From Phorcus lineatus (taxonomy: Eukaryota; Mollusca; Gastropoda; Trochida; Trochidae): a stretch of DNA of 64,000 bases. Each line of letters opens with the position of its first letter. Positions within the stretch are counted from its first letter, which is position 1. The notes under the pieces are model-generated. The model worked only from the letters and a program-made list of their open reading frames with translations, was not told where the DNA came from and ran no database searches. Of this stretch, positions 9,460 to 27,125 are shown piece by piece. The translations under genes and the position numbers were made by a program. The stretch lies in contig OV121086.1 of the NCBI GenBank assembly GCA_921293015.1, positions 40,813,402-40,877,401 of the forward strand, written 5' to 3'.

Positions 9460-10110
9460 TGGCTCCCAAGCAAAAACATGTCTTTTGTGAATGTAAATCG
9501 AAAATAATCATTGTCATTTTTTTGGAAAAATTTCACAAGCCATCATATGAACATTATCTATCTAATCGTAACGATATATATATATTCACCTAGTAATATG
9601 TTTGAAAACATTATCAGAGTTCCTTGATTGGAAGTCGTGAGGAAAATAGAGGATGTTTCTTCTGGCGCCAGAGTCTCTTTCTAACGACTCTATATTCATT
9701 GAAAGCCATGTCTGTAAATATAAACTTAGATTATTTCATTTCAGCCAGCATTCATGAAAGCAATTGGTGTTTATTCATGACGTCTGTGGATTTTGAATGA
9801 GGTACATTAAACGTCAGATAATGCTACTTTTCTTATTGAGACATCAACTTGAACAACTGATTGTTTGAGTCTTCTTATGAATTACCTCTATATTATTATA
9901 ATTAATGATTAATACAATTTGAGTACTTTTGTAAGCTAAGTTAATCCATAGTGATGACATCACGTTTTGGTTTTACATTGGATTTTTTTTCAAGAATATA
10001 CTGACTGTCCCTGTCAAAAGGGCTTCTAAACGACAAAACCTGAGTTCATACTTCATGGAAGATGAATATGAATATCATTTCAAAACATGTTAAAAATGTA
10101 ATGATATTGT
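9460..10110. repeat. Dispersed duplicated module, copy 1
   Basis: This aligns over about 650 bp with 29180-29880. Shared blocks include ATCTATCTAATC, TGGCGCCAG, CCATGTCTGTAAATAT, AAGCAATTGGTGTTTATTCA followed by TGACGTCTGTGG, and ATGATTAATACAA. Identity is high in short blocks and low between them, so it is an old duplication or an old dispersed repeat. The GGCGCCAG-centred part also resembles 34130-34280 and 37710-37860. It has no ORF and the function is unknown. Confidence 0.65.
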
Positions 10111-10473
10111 TAACGAACACAAGGTCATACAGTGATAATTTGTTAATAAGAGCCAACGTATTCTTGGCAAAATCTTGTCTGAATCATTAATATCACGAAT
10201 GTACATTTTTAATGTTTTGAACTTCGATGTTCTAATGTTTCTTTAAGATTTTAGTTCTTGCTAGACTGTTAAGAATACTTGTCGAACACAAAATTTTAAT
10301 TTTATTTCATGTTTTGTCATTGTGTTCACTATTCACAATAAACTCCAATCAGAGTTATTTCCATTTTAGAGAACATGTTTACTTTCTCAACATCTAATGA
10401 AGAATCTTGGATGAGAAATTAAGTCGTAACAAGGTAATGTCATATGTCAAAAAGATTGCTTACGTGAAAGTAT

Positions 10474-10789
10474 CATACATTTCATGGGGCGGAATAGCAC
10501 AGTGGTTAGCGCGTTTGGCTTCGGATCAAGAGGTCCGTGGTTCGAATGCCGCCAGGGGCTCGGCAACTTTGTCTGCAGTAGAGAACTGTTCTAAACGCAT
10601 TCAGGTTTGGGTGCAATGCTACACTGAATTTCAGCGCAGTATCACCCATGGTTTACTAGTTCCAGCCGATGCTCACAGGTTTCACTGCAATGCATAGCCA
10701 CAATGGTGTTGCGGGATTTCTTTAGGCCTAAGTGAAATAATCTTGAAAGCGGCGTTAAACACCAACTTACCTCACCTCATATATTTCAT
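10474..10789 (+). mobile_element. Full-length tRNA-derived SINE with target-site duplications
   Basis: The element occupies 10486-10777. Its head is tRNA-like: A box TAGCACAGTGG (10495-10505) and B box GGTTCGAATGC (10539-10549), 34 bp apart as in a pol III internal promoter. The body continues with GGGCTCGGCAACTTTGTCTG and ends CTTGAAAGCGGCGTTAAAC plus a short CACCAACTTACCTCACCT tail. Flanks CATACATTTCAT (10474-10485) and CATATATTTCAT (10778-10789) match at 11 of 12 bases and are the target-site duplication. Copies A (445-588) and B (774-1030) are truncated relatives. The 96-residue frame that crosses it is not a gene. Confidence 0.88.
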
Positions 10790-16460
<5,671 letters not shown>

Positions 16461-17685
16461 TATCCCCCGCCCCAACGTAGTTGGCGGGGGATGTTGAAAT
16501 GGTCTCCGTCCGTCCGTCCGTCCGTTCGTCCGTTCGTCCGTTCGTCCCGATGATGTTTCCGGAGCACAACTCCAAAACGGTGAGACCTATCTCGACGAAA
16601 CTTGGTATGTGCAACGGGCATCATGCGGAGATGTGCCTTTTGGGGTTTTCAACTTCTTTGCATTTTTATTTTTACCCGTTTCCATGGAAACGTAACATAG
16701 GATTTTGTTTCCGGAGCACAACTCCAAAACGGTGAGACCTATCTCGACGAAACTTGGTATGTGCAACGGGCATCATGCGGAGATGTGCCTTTTGGGGTTT
16801 TCAACTTCTTTGCATTTTTATTTTTACCCGTTTCCATGGAAACATAACATAGGATTTTGTTTCCGGAGCACAACTCCAAAACGGTGAGACCTATCTCGAC
16901 GAAACTTGGTATGTGCAACGGGCATCATGCGGAGATGTGCCTTTTGGGGTTTTCAACTTCTTTGCATTTTTATTTTTACCCGTTTCCATGGAAACATAAC
17001 ATAGGATTTTGTTTCCGGAGCACAACTCCAAAACGGTGAGACCTATCTCGACGAAACTTGGTATGTGCAACGGGCATCATGCGGAGATGTGCCTTTTGGG
17101 GTTTTCAACTTCTTTGCATTTTTATTTTTACCCGTTTCCATGGAAACGTAACATAGGATTTCGTTTCCGGACCACAACTCCAAAACTGTGAGACCTAGCT
17201 CGACGAAACTTGGTATGTGCAACGGGCATCATGCAGAGATGTGCCTTTTGGGGTTTTCAATTTCTTTGCATTTTTATTTTTACCCGTTTCCATGGAAACA
17301 TAACATAGGATTTTGTTTCCGGAGCACAACTCCAAAACGGTGAGACCTATCTCGACGAAACTTGGTATGTGCAACGGGCATCATGCAGAGATGTGCCTTT
17401 TGGGGTTTTCAACTTCTTTGCATTTTTATTTTTACCCGTTAATGTTTCCGGAGCACAACTCCAAAACGGTGAGACCTAGCTCGACGAAACTTGGTATGTG
17501 CAACGGGCACCATGCGGAGATGTGCCTTTTGGGGTTTTCAACTTCTTTGCATTTTTATTTTTACCTGTTTCCATGGAAACGTAACAGAGGATTTCTTAAA
17601 GTTTGTTTGTAGAAAAACAACATGATCACTGTTCAATATTCCACTACTAGTATCCTTAACTACCCTTTCCCTTTGGCGGGGGATA
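16461..17685. mobile_element. TIR-bounded non-autonomous element with tandem core
   Basis: The left end is TATCCCCCGCC (16461-16471). The right end is its reverse complement GGCGGGGGATA (17675-17685). The left end also forms a hairpin, because GTTGGCGGGGGAT follows within 20 bp (16480-16492). Inside come a (GTCC/GTTC)n stretch at 16503-16547 and seven tandem units (16555-17594). There is no transposase. TIR plus subterminal microsatellite plus minisatellite core is a layout known for several marine-invertebrate non-autonomous elements. The superfamily is not assigned. Open frames giving VRPSVRS or MFPEHNSKTVRPISTKLGM are translations of the repeat, not genes. Confidence 0.8.
16555..17594. repeat. 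Seven-copy 152-bp tandem array
   Basis: Unit starts at GTTTCCGGAGCACAACTCCA: 16555, 16707, 16859, 17011, 17163, 17315 and 17444. Spacing is exactly 152 bp five times and then 129 bp, because unit 6 lost about 23 bp at its CCATGGAAAC end. Units are nearly identical; unit 5 (17163) carries the most substitutions (GGACCACAAC, AACTGTGAG, CCTAGCTCG). Near-identity implies recent amplification or ongoing homogenisation. Confidence 0.95.
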
Positions 17686-18576
17686 TAGCTGACTCTGTCT
17701 GCTTGTTTTTATTCATGTGATCTTTAAAGTGCATTTCTTCTGTGAATGAAAACACAAATGATCGTTACTTCCCCTGCTACAATGAAGATTTGTACAAAGG
17801 ACCTCCATCCTTCCATCCCTCAATCCATTCGTCCATCCGTGTCAATTCATTTTTTTAACATTGTGACTTTATCTACTGGAATTCATTTTGAGAGAAAAAT
17901 CATCTATATTGCTTGGGGTTTCCCAAAGACATCACTAACTGAATACGGATTTGATACCGACATTCCTTCATGACCAGAGTAACACGTGTCCCTTAAATCT
18001 TCATGAGGAAAGTTTAAAAATACTTGCTACTTTTGTTAATGTCACTTCATCATTACCATGTTGAATACTTGTACACTATTCCAGTTTTATAATTTAAATT
18101 ATAACACTGGACAAGGGAACTAACTGGAAAATTATTAAGATAGATAATACCTTTTCATCTTGCTTTTAAAGATGTCGTCATTTTCGAAAAACATAATGAA
18201 GTAACCTTTAAGAGATCTCAGTCCATGCTTAATTGTTGTTTCAAACAACAGGGATAATAGTATATTAATAATTCTTCAATGTGCAAATGTATTATCTAAA
18301 AGTTCATAAAGTTATATTGGTCATTAGCTGGACCGATCATTAAATAGTTCAATGTGTTCTCACTGTTTTCAATTAAAAATTGCTTTAACTGGATGAATTC
18401 AACTGCATTACAAGAAAGCTTAACCGCTTCAAGGTGTCTGTGATCAAGTAAAGACTCGTAACTAAAAACTATGAAATATATGAAGATTTGTCTTGACACT
18501 GATAATGATAAATGTTCTTAGCTCATGGCCATCCAAGCTACAATTTAATCCAGAACAATTTGTTCGTCAATTACAG
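17686..18576. other. No gene recognised
   Basis: Short frames at 17746-17973 (+) and 18296-18499 (-) have no motif. A CCATC/TCCATC-rich patch lies near 17806-17840. Confidence 0.4.
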
Positions 18577-18743
18577 CTGTAGGACTCACTTGCTTGGAGG
18601 ACTTCCAAGGCAATCAGAACCACAACGATTTGCGCAATGAGAATAATCAGTTACAAAGTGGAGGGATTCAGAATCAAGTTACTGTCGTGGAAAGAAGTGG
18701 CAGTTCAGTCCGGAGTAAAACCTATAAGATTTTAAATCGATAA
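18577..18743 (+). CDS. Candidate orphan terminal exon, unknown protein
   Basis: An acceptor-like site (TTGTTCGTCAATTACAG, ending 18576) is followed by a 55-codon frame open to TAA at 18741. It is visibly richer in G+C than its flanks and encodes a hydrophilic product: LEDFQGNQNHNDLRNEN, then IQNQVTVVERSGSSVRSK. No domain is recognised. No upstream exon was found, so this could be the last exon of a gene, a processed fragment or chance. The start coordinate assumes the splice site. Confidence 0.25.
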
Positions 18744-19302
18744 CATAAACAGTTATAACGGTAAATGTAATACAAATCTGATCTCTGAAATTGAGAACAG
18801 TAAAACAGCGCTATTAACAATGGCTACATTTGAGCAAAAGTACAGTTTGAGCAGAAATGAGTTTTGACATTTCACATTTACCATCTACATAAAGAAATGC
18901 ATGAAAAATTACGATTTGTTTATGATAATCATGTAAGTCGTGCATATATAACAAATGATGTTGAAAGCTAACCTAACATCACAAAAATTATAAATGCTAT
19001 TGGCGGAAATTCTAGTATTCATGTTAAGACTACAGATTTCAACATAAGTGATTCTTGTATTGACTACTGCAAAGGCCCGCAAACAAACCTAACAATAAAT
19101 CATAACATTATTTTTTTAAAATAGTTTAAGATTTAACATGTCTTCTAAAGTTGATAAAGTTTTGAAAGTTTCAACCAAGGTTTTTAAAAAAATATTTATC
19201 ATAAGATGTCGTTTGCCGATATGATACCAGCCATTTGGAATTAAAGCTTAACATTCCAACTAATTCAAATCTAAGCTGTATCTAATTCAAATCTAATCTC
19301 CT
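18744..19302. other. No gene recognised
   Basis: AT-rich, with no motif or repeat seen. Confidence 0.4.
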
Positions 19303-19623
19303 CCTGTTAAATCAGCGTATATGAATCCACTCTCGCTCCTTCCTTATACCCTAATCTCTTTTTGGCTAAATCCCTCGTATAGGCTGCGGCTTGAAATTAT
19401 TGGCTATGCTCACGTGTTATTTTTTAGCTAATGAAATGTCTCTAATTAAGGAGCCCGAAGCAACTAGCTTGAACTCAACGGTTTTTCCATCCGGGTCGTG
19501 CCGCTGTTGCTGAATGCGAGGTGTGTCATTGGCTGGTTAGATCGATAGCGATAGGAGGGTTTTGGCTTTAAAGAGATCAGGGTATTAGGAAAGAACGGAT
19601 TCATATACGCTGACTTAGCAGAA
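19303..19623. mobile_element. MITE with about 60-bp terminal inverted repeats
   Basis: The left arm runs from 19303: CCTGTTAAATCAGCGTATAT, then CCTTCCTTATACCCTAATCT, to about 19366. The right arm (about 19562-19623) is its reverse complement: TCTGCTAAGTCAGCGTATAT, then CCTAATACCCTGATCT. The 200-bp centre is GC-richer and has no ORF. A solo arm occurs at 24938-25012. The target duplication is unclear. Confidence 0.78.
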
Positions 19624-22600
19624 TGATCTAACCTTTAACTAATTCTATACCGTTGCTTTTGTGCCAATAACATAATACAATCTAATATTCAGAGTCACAG
19701 TGAACAAAGTATTTCATGGAAATATCGCATTGTTATTGAAATGTTCTTGTAACCTCTTACAACTTGGAACACCTCCTACCACCTTGAATATTTTTTCATT
19801 TATGTACGTTAATGAGAGTGATCAGATTGCCTTCCTATTAAAACCTTATGATCCTAAATGTTTATCAAGTGACAAAGTGTTCCACGTACATTCTAATATA
19901 ATATGCACCCAAACAAAGATTTACAAGTTTGAACGCATCCACTACATAATATATAATCTAGTCTATGTGTGAATAAAGATATGCCAAGATCCAAATCAAT
20001 AAGTTTATTTGCATTTTATTCTAGACTGAATTACAGTTCTTTAACTATAAACACTATAATCAAATGTAGGAAACTCAAAGTGATTGCTGTGACATCATGT
20101 TGTTTCTTTGGAAAGATTTATCCTTGATTTCAATTTGAAATGGTAAAATGTTGAAGGTATTCAGGTGTATGCATAATGGGACCAGTTTTAATATGAAGAC
20201 GCACATGCTGCATGTCATATGTTACAGATACTCATTTACTTCTGCTACAAAGAGGTATGAAATGTATATACTGCATTCAAAACCTATGCTTCTCTGAATA
20301 AACGTCTCAATGCATAGCTGATACTGGATATCGTTCAAACAGATAAAAGTGCAACTTTTTTTCTTCTGACACTGGCAACAAGAATAAGAGATACTTCTCC
20401 AGACCTTTCCGAAACATGCCAATCGTCGATGCATACCGATGCATCACTGGAAAAGCAGAACATTAAAAAAAATACCATTCTGATGTAACAATATTAGTTC
20501 TAATCACAAGTCAATTTGGAATAGGTGCTTAAAGCAATTGAGAGGCGACTGAAGCAAATTTATTTCTTGAAATAACCTTATATCAACATATGATTATTTG
20601 TTATAAATGTCACCAAATATTTTATATTATATAAATTAGGAATGCCTAAAATGATTTTGAATCTTGATAACAACGAACATGACTTGATTTCACCTTCTGA
20701 CACGATGCAGCATGTTGTCAGTATGTGAAATGGAATACTTTACCATCGACAATTTTGTTTGTCAAAATGACTGGAGGTTGAGAGAGAAATAGAAAAGTAA
20801 ATTGGTCCAATACAAACTAATGTTAGCGGAAATGTCGATTTTGTTGATCACACATAATGATCTTCTCTGCATTTGACATTTTGCGAAAATGAGAAGAACT
20901 TTAAATCAGGTTTATAAATGTTTTACATAGAAACTGTTTATATTGGTTTATGTCAAGAATAGGTTTCAATCAAAGTGTGGGAAACTATTCAGGGCTCGTA
21001 CTTCAGAAATTGCAAACCTCGCACATATTTCCTATCGTTTAGTGAACAGACTGTTTGCTCTGTTAAAAAAGCTGTTTTGATATATGTATGGTGTGGTTTT
21101 CTTCATTCAGGGTTCACTTAGCATGAAGTCTTCGATATGCATGTCAATAAAGAGACTGTATGGTTGTATTGATTATTGTAGAAATTTTGTTGTTAATAGT
21201 AGGTAGGCACGAATTTTTAATTACGTTTTCCAACCATTTCTTGCACTATCAACTCTTGAATGTAAAGAACACTTTATTGAATTCTGACATCAGGGGTTAA
21301 TACAGCTAGAAACGAGTTGCTGAATACTGATCTTAGAAGACAATGGAACACTTATATCATATATTCTTGCTAAGTTTTCTCATAGGGTAGCTGATGAATG
21401 AATGGTTAATTGTAATTGTAAGGAAAATAAAATTAAGTTGTAAAATTAAAAATGTTTGCAAAAACAAGCTTCGCTATAGCACTGGATTTAAAATTAGTTT
21501 TTGTTGTCATTAACATTTATATTCTTCATCTTGTCTAATATTTTCAATAATGCCAATGTGAGCATTAAAGAACGATCATTGGAATCCTTCCTGTTGTAGT
21601 CTAGACTAATTTAGAATTTTGAGACGAAGTGGGTATTGGAAATGTTATCATTTAGGTTTTTATAATTTATTTAGTATTAGTATTATATTCACATATTTCA
21701 CACCGCTGAAGAGCTGCTATAAGAGGAGACATCAATGGTATCAAATGTAAAGGCTATTGGATGATTGATGCAATGTAATCTGTGTTTTGTAAGTACTCTC
21801 ACTTTAAAGATCAACCACAAAGCATTAAAGATTTTTGGCTTTCAAGTCTTCTTGTTCTCCTTTACAACAACATGTTTGTATTCATTTGTTTATGATAACA
21901 ATATTTTTAATCTAATGCATATTTTCCGGTGGGTGTGTTGTTTGTTTGTTTTTGTGTTGTTGTTTTTTTGGGGGGGAGGCTTTTCGTATTTGTCTGTACG
22001 GATTTGAAACAGATGAATGTTCACTCTGGTGATGTATTATATTGTTCGATCCTAAGAAGAGTTAAATGGTACTTTCTCATCACATGACTAATATTGATCT
22101 AATCAGTACTTTTCAGTGACATAAAAGTCTTCAACTCCGGAGCGATACACTGCAAAAAGCTTGATTTTTGTTTACAACACATTCAAACATTGATTTGGTA
22201 ATTTTGTAAGGTGGCACGGGCCAACACACAAAATATATTTCATCTGCTTCTTACAACGTTAACACAATAGAATAGCCTGAATACCTTTTAAAACAGATTG
22301 TAATAGACATTGAATATCACATTTAATCGTCAAAAGTAATCAGTTAAGAGAATATATGGACAAAAAGTGGACCAAAAATAAACTGGAAATGTCTCTTATC
22401 CATCATATAGCAACTGTTTGTTTTGCTGTTTTGCTTGTTTGATCGCCATTATTTTATAAACAAATTTTATGAAACCAAACCAATGAATCAATCACGTGTA
22501 CAATATCTTTTCAACGCATGTGTCTTTTTAAAGATTTTTAAAAAAACCTACAATTCTTTTCACATCTTCTATGAGAGGCATTTGGAAGTTGAAGAAAAGA

Positions 22601-24937
22601 CAATTCAAAAAGTTACATATACACCATTTTTTCAGTCAAAGAAAAGTAAAAAGCAACAAATTGTGGAATATTAGACGTCATATGGCCATGCCCTTGATCT
22701 TCAGCTAACTTTAGATAAGTTCAAATATCAAATACTTTGTAGTATTAAAAGTGCAGGTTGAGGACGTCTTTAATGAATTTAAGACGTCTCCCATACACAA
22801 TTTAATCTTGAAATACACTTATTAATTTTGTAAAAGGGTTTCAAGCAAAAGCAAATAATTACTCAGTGTCTAATGAAATCATAATATGTTTATGGAGAGT
22901 GTCATATTGTTAAAGAGTAAATAAAGATTTAAAGAAAAAAGATTCAGCCAAGAGGTTCTTATTGCAAGTCAATGTGGACACCCATTATTTGATACTATTA
23001 ATTATCTGAGAAATTTAGGGAATGATCACACAATACATACAACACAACCTTTGCAAAATAGGACAAAATCATAAATACCCATTGTATACTTGATAAATTC
23101 CATTCCAATTAAATAAATTGGTGTCCCACCAGTAACTATATGCATAAAGGAGTGTTGTGTTAGTCAATGGAATAGTGTTTGAATTGCAAGATGTATTTTA
23201 AGAACGGGGTTTGCTTTTGATTCAAGTCAGATCGGATTATGTTTAACCTTTTTGAGTCATCCTTGGGTATCCATTCTCTTACCTACAGAGACATTTAAGA
23301 CAGAGGTTGTATAGAAATTTATGATGGAACTAGTTCTGTGGGGAGAGAATGTGGATATCATGCAATGTGTCTCTTGAGATGTTTCAGAAATATTCTTAGC
23401 ATTGCTGTGATGAGTCAGTCTTCTTGACTTCATTATCCGTTTAATAAATGTCTAATAGAGATGTTTCGTGTATATATGTATTGATTGAAAGCTGCTGTCA
23501 GAGGTATTGCTTTGAATTTGTGATGTCAATAGAATCAAAATCAAGAAATCGATTGTAGCTTCTATTGATGACATCTCATCAAATGGTAGCGTATTGAAAT
23601 AATAATGAAAATATATGATTTTATTCTGAATTGGTCATTCCATTGTTAATGATACGTATCTACACTGTACATGCATGACATAACTTATACAATCAGATCT
23701 TGTTATAAGAAGAAATAAACATGGATTTTATTTCGTGTTTGCTAATTTCGAAGTTTGCATTGTGATTACTACCATATTGTAAATGATATACTAAATTTGC
23801 AAAATAATTAAAATGCATAACATTCTATCCCCGATAAGACCAGATTATTTATGTTATAATTTAACTAGCATTTCAAAAGGAATCTATTCATTCTGCCTGA
23901 AATGATTATGTTGTTTTCTAGGCGCAATATTTTATTTCAAGCTTTAAAATGCTCAAATTAAAGACAGATTTAAATCGTCTTCTTGACAACTTGCCCAAGT
24001 TAAATGTCTTATAGAACAAAGTTTAAACAATTGTATCGCATTTCAAACCTTACGAAAACAACTTATCTTAAGTTACAACAACAACAACGTTCTTAAAGAA
24101 AAAATATCGTCACTTCGTTATTCAGAAATCATAAAACACAGAATCAGAAATAATAAATATCTTAGTAAATGTTTCATGTAAATAGTTTACTATAGTGACA
24201 GTTGAAGATAATTTTTCGTAATAAGGGAACAAGATGTGTAAGAGAAAAAGAGAATGAAGCCGCGGCCCCAACCAGGACTTGGTGTCATGCAGCAGAGTAT
24301 TTGAGCTATTGACTTGTCTTTTGAAAAGAAATTATAGGAATGGATGATTCCCCTGATTTCAGAGCAATTGGTTTCTAATGAGTCCAGGGAACTCTCTGCG
24401 TGATAAGAAGCCAACAGTTATAAAGTGGAAATAAAGATGGGCATTAACAATAAAAATGTACAAAGAAACTCAATCAAGTCTTTTATTCAATGTGTGAAGG
24501 CATTCAGATTTGAGGCTGATCTCATCTCCAGTGCTTTTTCATTAATTAAGTAGAAAACTGATTGTCATCAAATGAGTTAATCTGTCAGGACTTTTAAACG
24601 GTTAAATTTCCTGTAAAACATTGGGTCTGGATTAACTACCTTAGCTTCGCATTGACTTTCAAAAACTCATAAAGCAAATACTCAAGCTCTTTATTTGATA
24701 TAATTAACCTTGATGATTTTTGTCAAACACGTAAGACAATTTAATAATGTGTTATGTTTCATCACAGATTTAAGTTTCCATCACGGTATGCCACATCAAA
24801 GAGAGATGTAAAATTCAGCCCTTGGATATTGGTAATTTGTTTAAGAAACCACAATCCAATGTAACATTAAACCTTGATTTGAACTTACTTATATAGATAA
24901 ATAAATAAAGATGAAATATTAGTCTTTTTGTTTTGTT
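19624..24937. other. No gene recognised
   Basis: 5.3 kb AT-rich. Frames at 19700-19972, 20222-20434, 21765-22007, 22423-22674 and 24190-24414 show no recognisable motif. They lie in low-complexity A/T DNA. A T-run followed by a G-run sits at about 21962-21976. Confidence 0.45.
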
Positions 24938-25012
24938 CATCCTGCTAAATTAGCGTATATGAATCTACATGTAGCTCTCACTCCTTCCTTATATCCTGAT
25001 CTCTTTTAAGCC
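24938..25012 (+). mobile_element. Solo arm of the long-TIR MITE
   Basis: CATCCTGCTAAATTAGCGTA, TATGAATC and CTTCCTTATATCCTGATCTC match the terminal arm of the MITE at 19303-19623. The other arm is not found downstream. Confidence 0.65.
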
Positions 25013-26837
25013 AAATGCATTTCATTGCAAATCAATTAATAAAAGCAATCTAGATATATTGCAGTAACTCTTTTAAATTAACACCCAATGGTCGTAACCA
25101 TAGCTTTTAAATTTCCCTGAACTTGTCACGATTAGTTTCATGCTTAACGGTCATTTATATCTCAAAAAGTTAAAACACAGCTTACGTGAATTTGATTCCA
25201 TTGTTGTTTCGTACAATGTGGACCCGAACAATATACGGCAAAAACTCAGATTGTAAAACTGACAAACGACCTGTTACACTGCAGCAATAACTCCTTTATC
25301 ATTCCTTGAATTGAACATAAGTGGTATTGTCTGGTCACGATATTCCGAATGAGATCAAAGCAAATTTGACATTATTCGGAAGAAATGTTCTTTGATAAAA
25401 GCGATTTATACTGGTCAAAAAATTGAGGTTTTAGATTCATTTGATGCATGGAAAACCGGATAGAGATGAAGAGCTTGGTTTGACAATTAGACATAAATAA
25501 GATAGAGGGAAGCAGCATCGTTTAAAAACAGTATTTTGAATCAATTACAAACGTAGACCCATGAACGAAAGAGTTGATGTTTGGTGTCACTAAATATACT
25601 CTGAAGTTTCATCATGTGTACAATATCCTTGTCTTTGGTAAAGGACATTAATACAGGTCCGACATTTGAGAACTGACACTTATAAAAATAAAAGGAGAAG
25701 CCGAGAGGGATGAAGAGCAGAGTTTAAAACAAGGCATACGGGGAAACAGATGACGGTATTATTACCTCAACACTGGTACTGAAAATATATTTCAAAGTTA
25801 AACTGTAAAATACCCTCACTGAATAAACCCTTTTTAATTTTGATAGTTTGTGAGCTAAATATGTCAGTGGTACTAACAATGCCACGAGTCCAGGTTCAAA
25901 TGTAATTGATGATATCTCACAGCTATAACACTATTTTTATGGAAAAAATGTAGCTTTAAAGGCTTTAAGATGTGTATAAACATTGAAGAAGTAATATTAC
26001 CAAACACATATTTAGAGACAAGTGAAATGTGACATTAACAACTTACCCACGTAGGCCAACCAGAAGTGGAGTTTTCCTCACTCAAAACAATCAACTTAAT
26101 ATGGTCCTGAAACATCTACGATATCTAAAATGACATAGATATGTTTAAGATGCTACTTTCATTTAGAATTATGTTTAGTTGCTTTAAGGTGAAATGAAGA
26201 TGTGATGATGATCAAATTTGTTCTACAGACGTCATCAAGATTTGAGGTTTTTCGTTCACCATCAGAGTGGAAATGAATCAAATTAAAGTTCTTGTAACGC
26301 TTTTCAAGATCCAATTCATTCAGATTACATTAGGAGGTTCACATTTATCACACGGTGACAAACGTTTCAGAGATAACATGGCGCCAGGAAACGGTCCGGT
26401 AATTTAATGGTGTTTCTTTTGTCAACTTTTGGTGAGAATAGCCAGTTCAGAAAGTTAAAAACAACAAATTGATGGGTAAGCTTTAACTTTGAAATTTTAT
26501 CTAAAACTAAAACTTTTCATACCTGTTATGTTTGATACCGTTAGATTTAATAATTGCCTTGTCATTCTGCTTATTGTTATTTATTTCCTGTAATCGTAGG
26601 ACACAAAAACTGTTCAGGATTTGTGTCTGAGAGGGTGTCTTTGTTTGATTCCATAAAATTTCGCTCGATTAGGAAACTCTCTGTTCCTTAGAAGAAACCA
26701 TAACCTCTAAATTAGAGAAAATTGCAATTTTCAAAAAGAAAAAATTATTAAATTCTGTTGTATAAATGCGCTTTCTTTTCTTTAATCAGCAAAATATATG
26801 AAAACATTAAAAGGTACTTTCAAATAGTCATGAAAAT
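25013..26837. other. No gene recognised
   Basis: AT-rich, with no frame above 60 codons and no recognised element. Confidence 0.45.
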
Positions 26838-27125
26838 AAATGAATGAGTTTGGGTTTAACGTGTTTTCAACGATATTTTATTTAGCAGCTGGTTTTTGAA
26901 CGACTCGAATTTGGTCTGGCATCTACTCGTCAACCAGTGCAGCTTCGGTGCCCCTACTGCTCCTGGCATGTTTGTTTCGGCTGGCAATGCTCTCAGGGTC
27001 CCTGAAGCACGCAGATGACCACACCACGATATGGTATTGAGTCTAGTGGTGACTTTTGTGCATGAAAGGATGCGTTGATATTGTTGCGATATCATGGGAA
27101 GTTTAATCCTCATAAGACGATATGC
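26838..27125 (-). mobile_element. Reverse-strand SINE-like element
   Basis: Read on the minus strand, the element ends AAATATCGTTGAAAACACGT followed by TAAACCCAAACTC and a short ATTC/ATTT tail (26838-26880). This is the same kind of tail as the SINEs at 10486 and 8480. The body is distinctly GC-richer than its surroundings (CCAGGAGCAGTAGGGGCACC, CTGCACTGGTTGACGAGTAG). The 85-residue frame across it has no motif and is probably not a gene. The 5' limit is approximate and no target duplication was seen. Confidence 0.5.

Noticed and set aside
10486-10555. Genuine tRNA gene
   Set aside because: A and B boxes are present, but the cloverleaf lacks a matching acceptor stem, and the sequence continues into a SINE body with target duplications.
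10407-10697. 96-residue frame
   Set aside because: It runs through the SINE, including the tRNA-derived head.
16555-17594. CRISPR-like array
   Set aside because: Units are contiguous 152-bp tandem repeats without unique spacers, in a eukaryotic genome.
16481-17612. Open frames giving VRPSVRS and repeated MFPEHNSKTVRPIS peptides
   Set aside because: They are translations of the GTCC repeat and of the 152-bp tandem units. Each frame restarts with the unit and has no domain.
26856-27113. 85-residue minus-strand frame
   Set aside because: It coincides with a GC-richer SINE-like element ending in the GTTAAACCCAA tail, and shows no domain.
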